Shown here in pieces: positions 24,905 through 34,160 of a DNA stretch of 64,000 nt. The stretch is from JAWWPG01 sp963820035 (GTDB lineage Bacteria; Actinomycetota; Actinomycetes; Propionibacteriales; Nocardioidaceae). A model generated the notes under the pieces. The model was not told where the DNA came from. It was given only the letters and a program-made list of their open reading frames with translations, and made no database searches. The stretch covers positions 620,001 to 684,000 of the forward strand of contig CAWFYK010000002.1 of assembly GCA_963820035.1 (NCBI GenBank). Direction: 5' to 3'. Position 1 is the stretch's first letter. Each line of letters begins with the position of its first letter. The translations under genes and the position numbers were made by a program.

Positions 24905-26530
24905 TCAGCCGTTCTTGGTGATGTCCCAGAAGCGGAAGATGAACGACGGGTCGAGGGTCTGCTCGACACCCTTCACCCCCGGCACGTAGATGGCAGTGTT
25001 GTCACCCACCCATGTCGGGACGAACGGCACATCATGAGCAGCGATGTTCTGCAGCTGCTCGAACGCCTTGGATCGGACGGCGGTGTCGGACGAACCCTGT
25101 TCCTTCGCCACCAGCGCGTTGGCCTTCTTGTTCGTGTAGCCGTTCTGGTAGAACCCGCCGTCGACCAGGAACGGTGCGGTGTAGTCGTCCGCGTCCAGGT
25201 AGTCGGGGAACCAGCCCAGCTGGTAGAAGTCGTAGGCGCCCTGCTTGTAGAGGCTCTGGTACTGCGTCCACTCGGCGCTCTTGATCGACACCTTGAACAG
25301 ACCACTCGAGTCCAGCTGGCGCTGCACCTGGGTCGCCTCGTCGACGGCGTTGGGGCCGTAGTGGGACGGCGTGTAGCCGATCGTCAGGTTGACGGGGGTC
25401 TTGACGCCCGCTTGCTGGAGGACGGCCTTGGCCTTCGCCACATTGGGCGAGGACCCGTACATGGTCTTGAACGAGTCGATCTGGCCGGGGAAGCCGGGAG
25501 GCACGATCGAGTAGAGCGGCTTCACGGTGCCGTCGTAGGCGATCTTGGCGATCGCGTTGCGGTCGATCAGGTAGGCGGACGCCTGCCGGATCGCCAGGTT
25601 CTTGCCGACCGGCCCATCGACCTTCCACACCCAGTAGCGGATCTCGGCGCCCTTGCCGACGGCCACGTGCACGCTGTTGTCGGTCGAGAGCGTCTTGACG
25701 TCCTGGGGGCTCAGGCTCCGCCAGGCGATGTCGACCTCACCCTGCTTGACGGCCTGGGCGAGCTGCGTCGCCTCGGGGAAGTACTCCACGAAGAACTGCG
25801 GCGCCTGCGCCTTGTTGGGGCCGCTGTAGTAGGAGTTCGGCAGGAACACGGCGCTCTGGCCGGGCTGGTACTTGTCGAGCTTGTAAGGCCCGGAGCCGAC
25901 GACCTGGTTGCCGCTGAGCTCCTTGCCGGACGGGTAGACCTTGTGGTCGACGATGTCGCCGGCGGGGGTCGTCAGCACGAACTGGAACGTGGTGTCGGGG
26001 TGGCTCAGGTGGAAGATGACCGTCGTCGGGTTAGGCGTCTCGATCGCCTTCGGGTTGACGGTGAGCGCACCGGACGAGTCCTTGTTGGCGATGCTCCCCA
26101 GCAGTCCGGAAGCACCGTTGGGGTCGGCGATCCTGATGTTGCGCTCGAGGCTGTACTTCACATCCTCCGAGGTGAGCGGGTCGCCGTTGGAGAACTTCAA
26201 CCCCGGCTGGAGCGTGCACTTGAACGTGCTCGGGTCGGTGTACTCGCACGACTTCGCCGCGTCGCCCTCCGGGGTGTTCTTGCCTGCCGGGATCGTGAGC
26301 AGGGTCTGGAACATGTTGTACTGCAGCGTCCACGAGCCTTCGTCATAGGATCCCGCAGGGTCCAGGTTGACGACCGTGTCCGTCGTACCGAGGGTGACCG
26401 CGTCACCCTTCACGTCGGAGGCGCCAGGCCCCGAGCCCGTGTCACTGCTCGAGCTCGACCCGCAGGCCGCAAGTGCGGCGACGAGCGCTGCCGTCCCACC
26501 GAGCGCCAACAACTTGCTTGTTTTCCGCAC
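24905..26530 (-). CDS. Peptide ABC transporter substrate-binding lipoprotein (SBP family 5)
   Basis: 541-residue extracellular solute-binding lipoprotein that delivers peptides or similar cargo to OppBC. Lipoprotein signal peptide LLALGGTAALVAALAACGSSSSS with lipobox Cys23. Family-5 features: YNMFQTLLT, LKFSNGDPLTSEDVKYSLERN, VVGSGPYKLDKYQPGQ, and the C-terminal YDFYQLGWFPDYLDADDY segment typical of dipeptide/oligopeptide binders. Start is GTG after GGGAG. It is the first gene of the operon and is followed by the perfect hairpin. The real cargo is not predictable. Confidence 0.95.
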   Translation of the reverse strand: MRKTSKLLALGGTAALVAALAACGSSSSSDTGSGPGASDVKGDAVTLGTTDTVVNLDPAGSYDEGSWTLQYNMFQTLLTIPAGKNTPEGDAAKSCEYTDPSTFKCTLQPGLKFSNGDPLTSEDVKYSLERNIRIADPNGASGLLGSIANKDSSGALTVNPKAIETPNPTTVIFHLSHPDTTFQFVLTTPAGDIVDHKVYPSGKELSGNQVVGSGPYKLDKYQPGQSAVFLPNSYYSGPNKAQAPQFFVEYFPEATQLAQAVKQGEVDIAWRSLSPQDVKTLSTDNSVHVAVGKGAEIRYWVWKVDGPVGKNLAIRQASAYLIDRNAIAKIAYDGTVKPLYSIVPPGFPGQIDSFKTMYGSSPNVAKAKAVLQQAGVKTPVNLTIGYTPSHYGPNAVDEATQVQRQLDSSGLFKVSIKSAEWTQYQSLYKQGAYDFYQLGWFPDYLDADDYTAPFLVDGGFYQNGYTNKKANALVAKEQGSSDTAVRSKAFEQLQNIAAHDVPFVPTWVGDNTAIYVPGVKGVEQTLDPSFIFRFWDITKNG

Positions 26531-26701
26531 CGTGATGCTCCCGTCCGTGGATCTCTCTAGCGAACTGATCTAACGGACCTTAGTTGTTCCACCTGCCATG
26601 TGTCACCGTGACACGGTCACGAGAAGGTCACCGTTGTCTGCACCACCCGCGTGAGTCCGGGCTCGAGCGACCACCCGGCGGCACCGGGGCGAGGGTGGCC
26701 G

Positions 26702-29700
26702 CTAGCGGGCGTTGAAGTACTTCGCCTCGGGGTGATGGACGACGAGCGCGTCGGTCGACTGTTCCGGATGCAGCTGTAGCTCCTCACTCAGGACCACCCC
26801 GATGCGCTCCGGCCGCAGCAGCCTGACCAGGTCAGCCCGGTCCTCGAGGTCCGGGCAGGCGGGGTAGCCGAAGCTGTAGCGCGAGCCCCGGTAGCCCTGG
26901 CGGAACACCTGACCCATGTCGTCGGAGTCGTCGGCGCCGAAGCCGAGCTCGTCGCGGACCCGGGCGTGCCAGAACTCGGCCAGCGCCTCCGTCAGCTGCA
27001 CCGAGAGCCCGTGCAGCTCCAGGTAGTCGCGGTAGGCGTTGGCGTCGAACAGCTCAGCCGCTGCCGCGCTCACCCGGCTGCCCATCGTGACGAGCTGGAA
27101 GGCGATCACGTCGAGCTCCCCGGCACCCTTCTGCCGGAAGAAGTCGCTGAGACAGAGGAATCGGTCGCGGTGCTGGCGGGGGAACGTGAACCTGGCCACC
27201 TCGTCGGCCATCTCCCCCGGGTCGAGCACGACAAGGTCGTCCCCGTCGCTGTAGCACGGCCAGTAGCCGTAGACCACCGCCGGCTCCAGCAGGCCATCGG
27301 TCTGGATCCGGTCGAGCAGGGCGCGAAGACGCGGCCTGCCCTCGCTCTCGACCAGCTCCTCGTATGACGGCCCGTCGCCGCGAGAGGCCTTCAGTCCCCA
27401 CTGACCCATGAAGGTCGCTCGCTCGTCGAGGTAGGCCGCGAAGTCGGCCAGCGGCACGCCCTTCACGATCCGGTCGCCCCAGAAGGGCGGGGTCGGCACC
27501 GGGTTGGTGGTCGAGACGTCCGAGCGCGCCGGGACCTCGACGACCTCACCGACCGGCTGCCGGGTAGCGCGACCGGTCACCCGGCGCTCGCGAAGGGCCG
27601 GCAGCGCAGCACCGGGCACACCGCGCTTGACCGCCATGACTGAGTCCATCAGCCGCAGCCCCTCGAACGCGTCTCGGGCGTAACGGACCTCGCCGTCGAA
27701 GAGCTGGGCGAGGTCCTGCTCGACGTAAGCCCGGGTGAGCGCGGCCCCGCCGAGCACGACCGGCCAGCGCTCCGCCGTACCTCGCTGGTTCAGCTCCTCG
27801 AGATTCTCGCGCATCACGACGGTGCTCTTGACGAGCAGTCCGGACATGCCGATCACGTCGGCATCGTGCTCGTCAGCAGCTTCGAGGATCGCCCCCACCG
27901 GCTGCTTGATCCCCAGGTTGATGACCGTGTATCCGTTGTTGGACAAGATGATGTCGACCAGGTTCTTGCCGATGTCGTGCACGTCGCCCTTCACGGTGGC
28001 CAGCACGATCGTGCCCTTGCCCCGGTCGTCGGTCCGCTCCATGTGGGGCTCGAGGTAGGCCACGGCGGTCTTCATGACCTCGGCCGACTGCAGCACGAAC
28101 GGCAGCTGCATCTCGCCCGAGCCGAACAGGTCACCCACCGTCTTCATGCCCGAGAGCAGGTCCTCGTTGATGATGTCGAGCGCCGGCCGGCCGGTCCCGA
28201 GGGCCTCGTCCAGGTCGGCGTCGAGCCCGTTCTTGTCACCGTCGATGACCCGTCGCTCCAGCCGCTCCCCCAACGGCAGCGCTGCCAGCTCGGCGGCCCG
28301 GGTGGCCCGCGTCTCACTGGTCGACACGCCCGCGAAGAGGTCGAGGAGCCGCTCGAGCGGGTCGTAGCCGGGGCGGCGCCTGTCGTAGACGAGGTCGTAG
28401 GCGACCTGACGCTGCTCCTCCGGGATCCGCGACAGCGGCACGATCCGGGCGGCGTGCACGATGGCCGAGTCCAGCCCCGCCTTGCGACACTCATGGAGGA
28501 ACACCGAGTTGAGCACCACCCGAGCCGCCGGGTTGAGGCCGAACGAGACGTTGGAGACGCCAAGAGTCGTCTGGGCGTCGGGATAGCGCCGTTTTACCTC
28601 GGCGATCGCCTTGATGGTCTCCAGTCCGTCTCGGCGGGTCTCCTCCTGGCCGGTCGCGATGGGGAACGTCAGGCAGTCGACGATGATGTCGCCGGTCGCC
28701 ATACCCCACTGGGAGGTGAGGTTGTCGATGAGCCTGCTGGCCACCGCGACCTTGTGGTCGGCGGTCCTCGCCTGGCCGTCCTCGTCGATGGTGAGCGCGA
28801 CCACCGCCGCACCGTGCTCGCGTACGACGGGCATGATCCTCGCGAACCGCGAACCAGGCCCGTCGCCGTCCTCGTAGTTGACGGAGTTGACGACGCACCG
28901 GCCGGCCAGCGCCTCGAGCCCGGCCTCGACGACGGCCGGCTCCGTCGAGTCGAGCATGATCGGCAGCGTGGACGACGTGGCGAGCCGGCCCGCCGCCGTC
29001 CTCATGTCGGCGACACCGTCGCGCCCGACGTAGTCCACGCAGAGGTCGAGCAGGTGGGCGCCGTCGCGGATCTGGGCCCGGGCGATGTCGACGCAGTCGT
29101 CCCAGCGCTCGGCCAGCATGGCGTCCCGGAAGGCCTTGCTGCCGTTGGCGTTGGTGCGCTCACCGATCGCGAGATAGGAGGTGTCCTGCCGGAACCCGAC
29201 GTGCTGGTAGAGCGAGGAGACGCCGGGCTCGGTCCTCGGCCGTCGTCGCGGCAGCCCCTTTCCGGCGACCCGCTCCACGACGGCACGCAGATGGGCAGGG
29301 GTGGTGCCGCAGCAGCCGCCGACCAGGCTCAGCCCGAACTCCCCGGTGAAGGTCTCGTGGGCGTCGGCCAGCTGCTCGGCCGTCAACGGGTAGTGCGCGC
29401 CAGCGGAGGTCAACTGCGGCAGCCCGGCGTTCGGCATGCAGGCGACCCCGATGGGGGCGGACCGGGAGAGGTAGCGCAGGTGCTCGCTCATCTCCGCCGG
29501 ACCGGTCGCGCAGTTGAGCCCGACGAGGTCGACGCCGAGCGGCAGCAGCGCGGTCAGGGCGGCACCGATCTCGGTGCCCAACAGCATGGTGCCGGTGGTC
29601 TCCACCGTCACGTTGACGACGAGGGGTACGGCGGCCGCATCCGGGTGGGCGGCGATCGCCCGCTTCGCCCCGATCACGGCGGCCTTGGCCTGCAGGAGGT

Positions 29701-30190
29701 CCTGCGCCGTCTCGACCAGGACGGCGTCGACCCCGCCGTCGAGCATGCCGCGGACCTGCTCCTGGTAGGTGTCGCGGAGCGTCGCGAAGGTGACCTGACC
29801 GAGCGTGGGGAGCTTGGTGCCCGGGCCGACCGAGCCGAGCACCCACCGGGGGTGGTCGGGCGTGGCCCAGCGGGTCGCCGACTCGTGGGCGATCTCCGCA
29901 CCCGCCCTGGCGAGCTCGTAGATGCGGTCGACGATGCCGTACTCCGACAGGTTCGCGAAGTTCGCCCCGAACGTGTTGGTGCCGACACAGTCGCACCCGA
30001 CCTCGAAGTAGGCGTCGTGAATCCCCCGCACCACCTCCGGGCGCGTCACGTTGAGGATCTCGTTACACCCCTCCAGACCGGCGAACGCCTCGAGGTCCAG
30101 GTCGTGCTGCTGAAGCATCGTGCCCATGGCTCCGTCGGCAACGACGACGCGCTCCCGCAGAGCCTCGCGCAGGCTCGATCCCGTGGGCAC
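26702..30190 (-). CDS. metH: Cobalamin-dependent methionine synthase MetH
   Basis: Transfers the methyl group of 5-methyltetrahydrofolate to homocysteine through methylcobalamin. All four modules are present in 1162 residues: homocysteine/zinc domain (NCATGPAEM and GGCCGTTP, cysteine ligands near 300), pterin-binding domain (IGERTNANGSKAFRDA near 345), cobalamin module with the axial-ligand motif DVHDIGKN (near 745) and the AdoMet activation domain (RYSFGYPACPDLEDR near 1110). Start is GTG at 30190 with GAGGAGG 7 nt upstream. The gene is divergent from the PAC2 gene across 179 bp. A 6-bp hairpin lies in its leader, but I cannot match a known riboswitch. Confidence 0.97.
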   Translation of the reverse strand: MPTGSSLREALRERVVVADGAMGTMLQQHDLDLEAFAGLEGCNEILNVTRPEVVRGIHDAYFEVGCDCVGTNTFGANFANLSEYGIVDRIYELARAGAEIAHESATRWATPDHPRWVLGSVGPGTKLPTLGQVTFATLRDTYQEQVRGMLDGGVDAVLVETAQDLLQAKAAVIGAKRAIAAHPDAAAVPLVVNVTVETTGTMLLGTEIGAALTALLPLGVDLVGLNCATGPAEMSEHLRYLSRSAPIGVACMPNAGLPQLTSAGAHYPLTAEQLADAHETFTGEFGLSLVGGCCGTTPAHLRAVVERVAGKGLPRRRPRTEPGVSSLYQHVGFRQDTSYLAIGERTNANGSKAFRDAMLAERWDDCVDIARAQIRDGAHLLDLCVDYVGRDGVADMRTAAGRLATSSTLPIMLDSTEPAVVEAGLEALAGRCVVNSVNYEDGDGPGSRFARIMPVVREHGAAVVALTIDEDGQARTADHKVAVASRLIDNLTSQWGMATGDIIVDCLTFPIATGQEETRRDGLETIKAIAEVKRRYPDAQTTLGVSNVSFGLNPAARVVLNSVFLHECRKAGLDSAIVHAARIVPLSRIPEEQRQVAYDLVYDRRRPGYDPLERLLDLFAGVSTSETRATRAAELAALPLGERLERRVIDGDKNGLDADLDEALGTGRPALDIINEDLLSGMKTVGDLFGSGEMQLPFVLQSAEVMKTAVAYLEPHMERTDDRGKGTIVLATVKGDVHDIGKNLVDIILSNNGYTVINLGIKQPVGAILEAADEHDADVIGMSGLLVKSTVVMRENLEELNQRGTAERWPVVLGGAALTRAYVEQDLAQLFDGEVRYARDAFEGLRLMDSVMAVKRGVPGAALPALRERRVTGRATRQPVGEVVEVPARSDVSTTNPVPTPPFWGDRIVKGVPLADFAAYLDERATFMGQWGLKASRGDGPSYEELVESEGRPRLRALLDRIQTDGLLEPAVVYGYWPCYSDGDDLVVLDPGEMADEVARFTFPRQHRDRFLCLSDFFRQKGAGELDVIAFQLVTMGSRVSAAAAELFDANAYRDYLELHGLSVQLTEALAEFWHARVRDELGFGADDSDDMGQVFRQGYRGSRYSFGYPACPDLEDRADLVRLLRPERIGVVLSEELQLHPEQSTDALVVHHPEAKYFNAR

Positions 30191-30218
30191 TCTGGAACCT
30201 CCTCGGCTGGTGCGACTG

Positions 30219-30235
30219 CCGGGCGACGAGCCCGG
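30219..30235 (-). promoter_or_regulatory. Hairpin in metH leader, role unknown
   Basis: CCGGGC-GACGA-GCCCGG, a perfect 6-bp stem 28 bp upstream of the metH start. The leader also holds CTGTCGGACAG further upstream. It could be part of an RNA control element, but I see no cobalamin, SAM or SAH riboswitch consensus. Confidence 0.3.
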
Positions 30236-30357
30236 ACCTCGCTCTGCAGGTTACCGGTCCTGTCCGACAGGTGGACGGGCGTCTTGGATGCCGATCGGCG
30301 TCTCGAGCGGCTGGCCCGACGCCGCTGTTCACGGCACCAGACGCAGACCAGGGGCCG

Positions 30358-30363
30358 TAGGGT
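30358..30363 (+). promoter_or_regulatory. -10 box, leaderless PAC2 gene transcript
   Basis: TAGGGT, 6 nt before the GTG at 30370, no ribosome-binding site. Confidence 0.55.
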
Positions 30364-30369
30364 GGATGC

Positions 30370-31218
30370 GTGATCACCATCGAGGCTGACCGTCAGCTCA
30401 CCGAGGCCGTGGCAGTGGCCGCGTTCGAGGGATGGAACGACGCCGGGGAGGCCGCCACGGACGCTGTCGCCCACCTGCTGACAGCCTGGCGCGCCGAGCT
30501 GCTCGCCACGATCGACCCCGAGGACTACTACGACTTCCAGGTCAACCGGCCACATGTGGGGTTCGACCCCGACGGGGTGCGAGAGATCTCGTGGCGGACC
30601 ACGTCCTTCTGGCACTGCACCAACGGGCCGGCGGGGCGCGACGTCGTCCTGGTCACCGGGATCGAGCCGAACCTCAGATGGCGCTCGTTCACGGACGAGG
30701 TCCTCGACTACCTGCAAGGCATCGGCGTGACCACATGCGTGACGCTCGGCGCCCTGCTGGCCGACGTACCGCACACCCGACCGGTGCCCATCACCGGGAT
30801 CTCCTCCGACCCCGAGCTTGCGGCGCAGCACCACCTCGAGCCGTCGCGCTACACCGGGCCGACCGGGATCCTCGGGGTGCTGCAAGAGACGTCGCAACGG
30901 CGCGGCATCTCGACGCTCTCGTATTGGGCAGCGGTGCCGCACTACGTTGCCCAGGCGCCCAACCCGAAGGGGACGCTCGCGCTCCTCGGGCACCTGGAGG
31001 ACCTGCTTGGCACCTCGATCGACCTCGGCGCCCTCCCGGAGGAGGCGCAGGCATGGCAGCGCGGCGTCGACGAGATGGCCAGCGGCGACAGCGACGTCGC
31101 CGACTACGTCAAGTCGCTCGAGGAGGAACGCGACACCGCTGACCTCCCGGAAGCCTCCGGTGATGCCATCGCCCGGGAGTTCGAGCGCTACCTGCGGCGT
31201 CGCGCCGACGAGGGCTGA
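30370..31218 (+). CDS. PAC2 family protein (proteasome assembly chaperone-like)
   Basis: 282-residue member of the PAC2 family. The fold is shared with eukaryotic proteasome assembly chaperone 2 and archaeal homologues; actinobacterial members have no settled function. Recognisable segments: AVAAFEGWNDAGEAATDAVAHL, the VLVTGIEPNLRWRSFTDEVLD region, ITGISSDPELAAQ and the YWAAVPHYVAQAPNPKGTLALL stretch. An acidic helical C-terminus (residues about 230-282) follows. Start is GTG after a TAGGGT box. It is divergent from metH and convergent with mshC. Its presence in a genome with a 20S proteasome is suggestive but not proof of a link. Confidence 0.9.
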   Translation: MITIEADRQLTEAVAVAAFEGWNDAGEAATDAVAHLLTAWRAELLATIDPEDYYDFQVNRPHVGFDPDGVREISWRTTSFWHCTNGPAGRDVVLVTGIEPNLRWRSFTDEVLDYLQGIGVTTCVTLGALLADVPHTRPVPITGISSDPELAAQHHLEPSRYTGPTGILGVLQETSQRRGISTLSYWAAVPHYVAQAPNPKGTLALLGHLEDLLGTSIDLGALPEEAQAWQRGVDEMASGDSDVADYVKSLEEERDTADLPEASGDAIAREFERYLRRRADEG

Positions 31219-31242
31219 CGGCTCGGCCGAGAGTCAACCGCA

Positions 31243-31301
31243 GCTGATTCGTCCGACCCAGCGAGCGCATGTCGCAGCCTGACCGGACCGGACGAATCAG
31301 C
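31243..31301. repeat. Inverted repeat between convergent PAC2 and mshC genes
   Basis: 13-bp perfect arms: GCTGATTCGTCCG at 31243-31255 and CGGACGAATCAGC at 31289-31301, with 33 bp between. Being between two converging genes, it may be a bidirectional terminator. The arm contains the word GGACGAATC found in two other gaps. Confidence 0.7.
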
Positions 31302-31379
31302 CAGCCGGACGAACCCGCCGGCACCCGGGATCCCCCCGTACGACGACGCGCGCAACAACCGCGTCAACCACCGGCCCCG

Positions 31380-32639
31380 TCAGGCCGGGGTGACGTCGAG
31401 CGTCACGCCCAGGGATGCCTCGAGGACCGCGGCGACCAGCTCGCCGGAGCCGGGCTGGCGAACGGAGAACGCGGACGACTCCAACGACTCCTCCACCCAC
31501 CTGTCGACCGCTTCCAGAGCGGCCGGCGCGTCGAGATCGCACGCCATGGCGGCCCGCACCGCCGTGACCGTCGGCAGCGGGTCGATCCCGCCGAGGGAGA
31601 CCGCCTGTGACCAGGCTGCGAGCCGCGCCGTTGCGGAGGTGAGCCGGTCGGCGGTCCACTCCCAGTCGCTGCGATAGTGCTGCGCGAGCAGGGCCAGCCG
31701 GATCGCTTGCGGATCGACACCCTCGGCGCGCAGCGCCGACACCAGGACCAGGTTGCCTCGGGACTTCGACATCTTGTGGCCGTCGTAGCCGACCATGCCG
31801 GCGTGCACATACCCCTTGGCGAACCGAGAGTCGGGAAAGGCCGCCTGCGCCTGGCTCGCGGACATCTCGTGGTGAGGAAACGCCAGGTCGGAGCCGCCGC
31901 CCTGGATGTCGAACCCGAGGCCGAGGTGGTGCAGGGCGATGGCCGTGCACTCGACGTGCCAGCCGGGTCTCCCGGAGCCGAGCTCGGTCTCCCAGCTCGG
32001 CTCACCTTCGCGCTCCTGCTGCCAGAGCAGGCAGTCGAGGGGATCGCGCTTGCCCGGGCGGTCGGGGTCCCCCCCGCGCTTGGCGAAGACCTCCATCATC
32101 GCCGGCCGGTCGAAGCCGGACACCTCGCCGAACCGGGGATCCGCCTTCACCGGGAAGTACAGATCCCCGTCCACCTCGTAGACGGCGTCGTGGTCCCGCA
32201 GCCGCTTGATCAGGTCGACGATGAGCGGCATCGCCTCGACCGCCCCGATGTAGTGGTCCGGTGGGAGCACCCGCAGGGCCGTCATGTCGTCGCGGAAGAG
32301 CTGGGTCTCGCGCTCGGCGATCTTGCGCCAGTCCTGGCCCGTGGCCACTGCCCGCTCGAGAAGCGGGTCGTCGACATCGGTGACGTTCTGGACGTAGTGG
32401 ACCTGGTGGCCCGCTGCCCGCCAGGCGCGGTTGACCAGGTCGAACGCCAGGTAGGTCGCGGCGTGACCGAGGTGCGTGGCGTCGTACGGCGTGATGCCAC
32501 AGACGTAGAGCGTCGCCGTCCCGTCCGGGGCGGTGGGCTTCAGCCGTCCACTTCTGGTGTCGTGCAGCTGGACCTGCGGCGCGTCACCCAGCCGCTCGTG
32601 CGGCAGCGTCGATATCGTGGGGCGCGGCCAGGATCGCAT
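31380..32639 (-). CDS. mshC: Cysteine:GlcN-Ins ligase MshC (mycothiol biosynthesis)
   Basis: Joins cysteine to glucosaminyl-inositol using ATP, the third step of mycothiol synthesis. The 419-residue protein is a class I cysteinyl-tRNA synthetase paralogue without the tRNA-binding part: YVCGITPYDATHLGHAATYL (zinc Cys and HLGH nucleotide motif), GWHVECTAIA (zinc Cys), FPHHEMS, and KMSKSRGN. The short length and the GGGSDLAFPHHE context separate MshC from CysS (about 465 residues). The ATG at 32639 is 6 nt after TAGGCT (leaderless). Confidence 0.96.
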   Translation of the reverse strand: MRSWPRPTISTLPHERLGDAPQVQLHDTRSGRLKPTAPDGTATLYVCGITPYDATHLGHAATYLAFDLVNRAWRAAGHQVHYVQNVTDVDDPLLERAVATGQDWRKIAERETQLFRDDMTALRVLPPDHYIGAVEAMPLIVDLIKRLRDHDAVYEVDGDLYFPVKADPRFGEVSGFDRPAMMEVFAKRGGDPDRPGKRDPLDCLLWQQEREGEPSWETELGSGRPGWHVECTAIALHHLGLGFDIQGGGSDLAFPHHEMSASQAQAAFPDSRFAKGYVHAGMVGYDGHKMSKSRGNLVLVSALRAEGVDPQAIRLALLAQHYRSDWEWTADRLTSATARLAAWSQAVSLGGIDPLPTVTAVRAAMACDLDAPAALEAVDRWVEESLESSAFSVRQPGSGELVAAVLEASLGVTLDVTPA

Positions 32640-32645
32640 GGCGGC

Positions 32646-32651
32646 AGCCTA
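32646..32651 (-). promoter_or_regulatory. -10 box, leaderless mshC transcript
   Basis: TAGGCT on the minus strand, 6 nt before the mshC ATG. Confidence 0.5.
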
Positions 32652-32682
32652 TCGGCGGACGGTGAGCGCGAGAGTCGCAGGA

Positions 32683-33510
32683 TCAGATCGCCGGCCACGG
32701 GATCGCCGGCCACGAGCCTGCCGGCGACGGCATCAGCCGCCGCCTCAGAAGCCGGGTCGCTCGTCCGCGGAGGGCCCGGACCTCGGGGGCGTTGAGCAAG
32801 CCGGCGAGCTCCTCCCCCGCCGATCCGTCGAGCGCCTCCCGGAGGCGTTCGAGTGCCTCGATATCGTCGTCGCGGAGTGGCTCGCCCGCCCAGCCCCACA
32901 GCACCGTGCGGAGCTTGACGTCCTCGTGGAACGTGACGCCGTGGTCGCAGCCCCACACCCGGTCGGTGCTGTCGGGGAGCACATGGCCACCCTTACGGTC
33001 CGCGTTGTTGACGACCACGTCGAGCACCGCCATGGTCCGCAGCCGCGGGTCGTCGGCATGCACGAGGAGCACCGGGTAGCCGGCGCGGTCCTCGGCCTCG
33101 AGAACCGCGATCCAGCCTGGTTCGTCGAAGTCCTCGCCCACCACATCGACCAGCATGGCGTCGTCATCGGTCTCGACCCACTGCTGCACCATCCCGGGAC
33201 CGAACCTGCCCTCGCGCACGACCGTGGGAGGTACGACGTGCCATCCGCCCGCCTCCGAGACCACCCACGCGGCGCGCTCGCGGTCGGCCAGCGTGCCGCT
33301 CGGAAAGTCCCACAGTGGCCGCTCTCCGGCGACCGGCTTGTAGATACAGCTCAGGCGGGTGCCGTCGAGCGTAACGTGGCCGAAGAAGGAGGCGTTGGAC
33401 GCCTGGACGAGCCTGGCCTCGAGCTCCAGCGAGCCACGCAACAGGATGTCCTCGACGGCGCCGGCGTCCACCGTCGGAGGGGGCGCCGGGACTGAAGGAT
33501 CACCCGCCAC
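32683..33510 (-). CDS. SCO1664 family protein, PI3/4-kinase-like fold
   Basis: 275-residue member of an uncharacterised, mostly actinobacterial family with distant similarity to phosphatidylinositol 3-/4-kinases. What supports a kinase-like core: an early lysine in LSCIYKPVAGERPLWDF, a catalytic-loop-like VVNNADRKGGHVL and a metal-site-like WGCDHGVTFHED. No enzyme activity is established. I choose the GTG at 33510 (MAGDPSVPAPPP after initiation), one base from the stop of the DUF3090 gene; longer frames would lie inside that gene. It forms a conserved trio with the DUF3090 gene and the phosphatase gene upstream, and precedes mshC. Confidence 0.9.
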   Translation of the reverse strand: MAGDPSVPAPPPTVDAGAVEDILLRGSLELEARLVQASNASFFGHVTLDGTRLSCIYKPVAGERPLWDFPSGTLADRERAAWVVSEAGGWHVVPPTVVREGRFGPGMVQQWVETDDDAMLVDVVGEDFDEPGWIAVLEAEDRAGYPVLLVHADDPRLRTMAVLDVVVNNADRKGGHVLPDSTDRVWGCDHGVTFHEDVKLRTVLWGWAGEPLRDDDIEALERLREALDGSAGEELAGLLNAPEVRALRGRATRLLRRRLMPSPAGSWPAIPWPAI

Positions 33511-33511
33511 G

Positions 33512-34147
33512 TCAGACCGTGATGCGCTTGAAGCCGTTGGCACGGGGACAGAGGTGCCCTTCAGGGTCGATCGGACCGCCACAGAACTGACACGGTGGAC
33601 GCCCGGCCGAGACGACGTTCTGGGCACGGCGCACAAACGCACGTGCGTAGGCGGGCACGAGCCTGACGACGAGCACCTCGCTCGCTTCGACCTCCACCTC
33701 CAGGACGGCCTCGACCTCCGCCTCGCTCACCTCCACGGCTACGACGTCCTCGGACGCCTCCTCGTCCTCGAGGTCCTGGACGACGACGTTCTCCTCGGTG
33801 ACCGGGAACAGCTCGATGACCGCGTGGCCGGTGTCGTCCTCCCACCCGAGGGTGATCGTGCCGACGCGGAACTCCTCGTCGATCGGCTGCTCCAGCGGCG
33901 CCTGGTCGGCGAGCCCCGGTGGGGCGATGGCAGGGATCCGGGAGTCGCCGCCAGCTCGGCGCAGCGCCTCGTCGAGCAGCAGGTCGAGTCGCTCCGCGAG
34001 GATCGACACCTGCTGCTTCTCCAGCGAGACACTCATCATCCGGCTGCCGTCTCTGGCCTGCAGGAAGAACGTCCGCTGACCGGGTGGGCCCACCGTGCCG
34101 GCGACGAACCGCTCCGGCTCCTCAAAACTGTGTACGACGGTCGGCAT
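33512..34147 (-). CDS. DUF3090 family protein with C-terminal zinc ribbon
   Basis: 211-residue conserved actinobacterial protein of unknown function. N-terminus PTVVHSFEEPERFVAGTVGPPGQRTFFLQARDG (family hallmark, in part), a Glu/Val-rich acidic stretch (EDEEASEDVVAVEVSEAEVE), and a C-terminal cysteine motif CQFCGGPIDPEGHLCP that should bind zinc. The ATG at 34147 is 7 nt after TAGGCT; upstream in-frame codons belong to the neighbouring gene. It is sandwiched between the SCO1664-like gene (1-bp gap) and the histidine phosphatase gene (10-bp gap). Confidence 0.92.
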   Translation of the reverse strand: MPTVVHSFEEPERFVAGTVGPPGQRTFFLQARDGSRMMSVSLEKQQVSILAERLDLLLDEALRRAGGDSRIPAIAPPGLADQAPLEQPIDEEFRVGTITLGWEDDTGHAVIELFPVTEENVVVQDLEDEEASEDVVAVEVSEAEVEAVLEVEVEASEVLVVRLVPAYARAFVRRAQNVVSAGRPPCQFCGGPIDPEGHLCPRANGFKRITV

Positions 34148-34154
34148 ACCCACG

Positions 34155-34160
34155 AGCCTA
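34155..34160 (-). promoter_or_regulatory. -10 box, leaderless DUF3090 transcript
   Basis: TAGGCT on the minus strand, overlapping the stop codon of the upstream phosphatase gene and 7 nt before the DUF3090 ATG; it would allow internal initiation within the trio. Confidence 0.45.

Noticed and set aside
30191..30369. Cobalamin, SAM or SAH riboswitch ahead of metH
   Set aside because: There is one clear 6-bp hairpin, but I could not match conserved B12-box, SAM or SAH aptamer sequences, and the leader is short.
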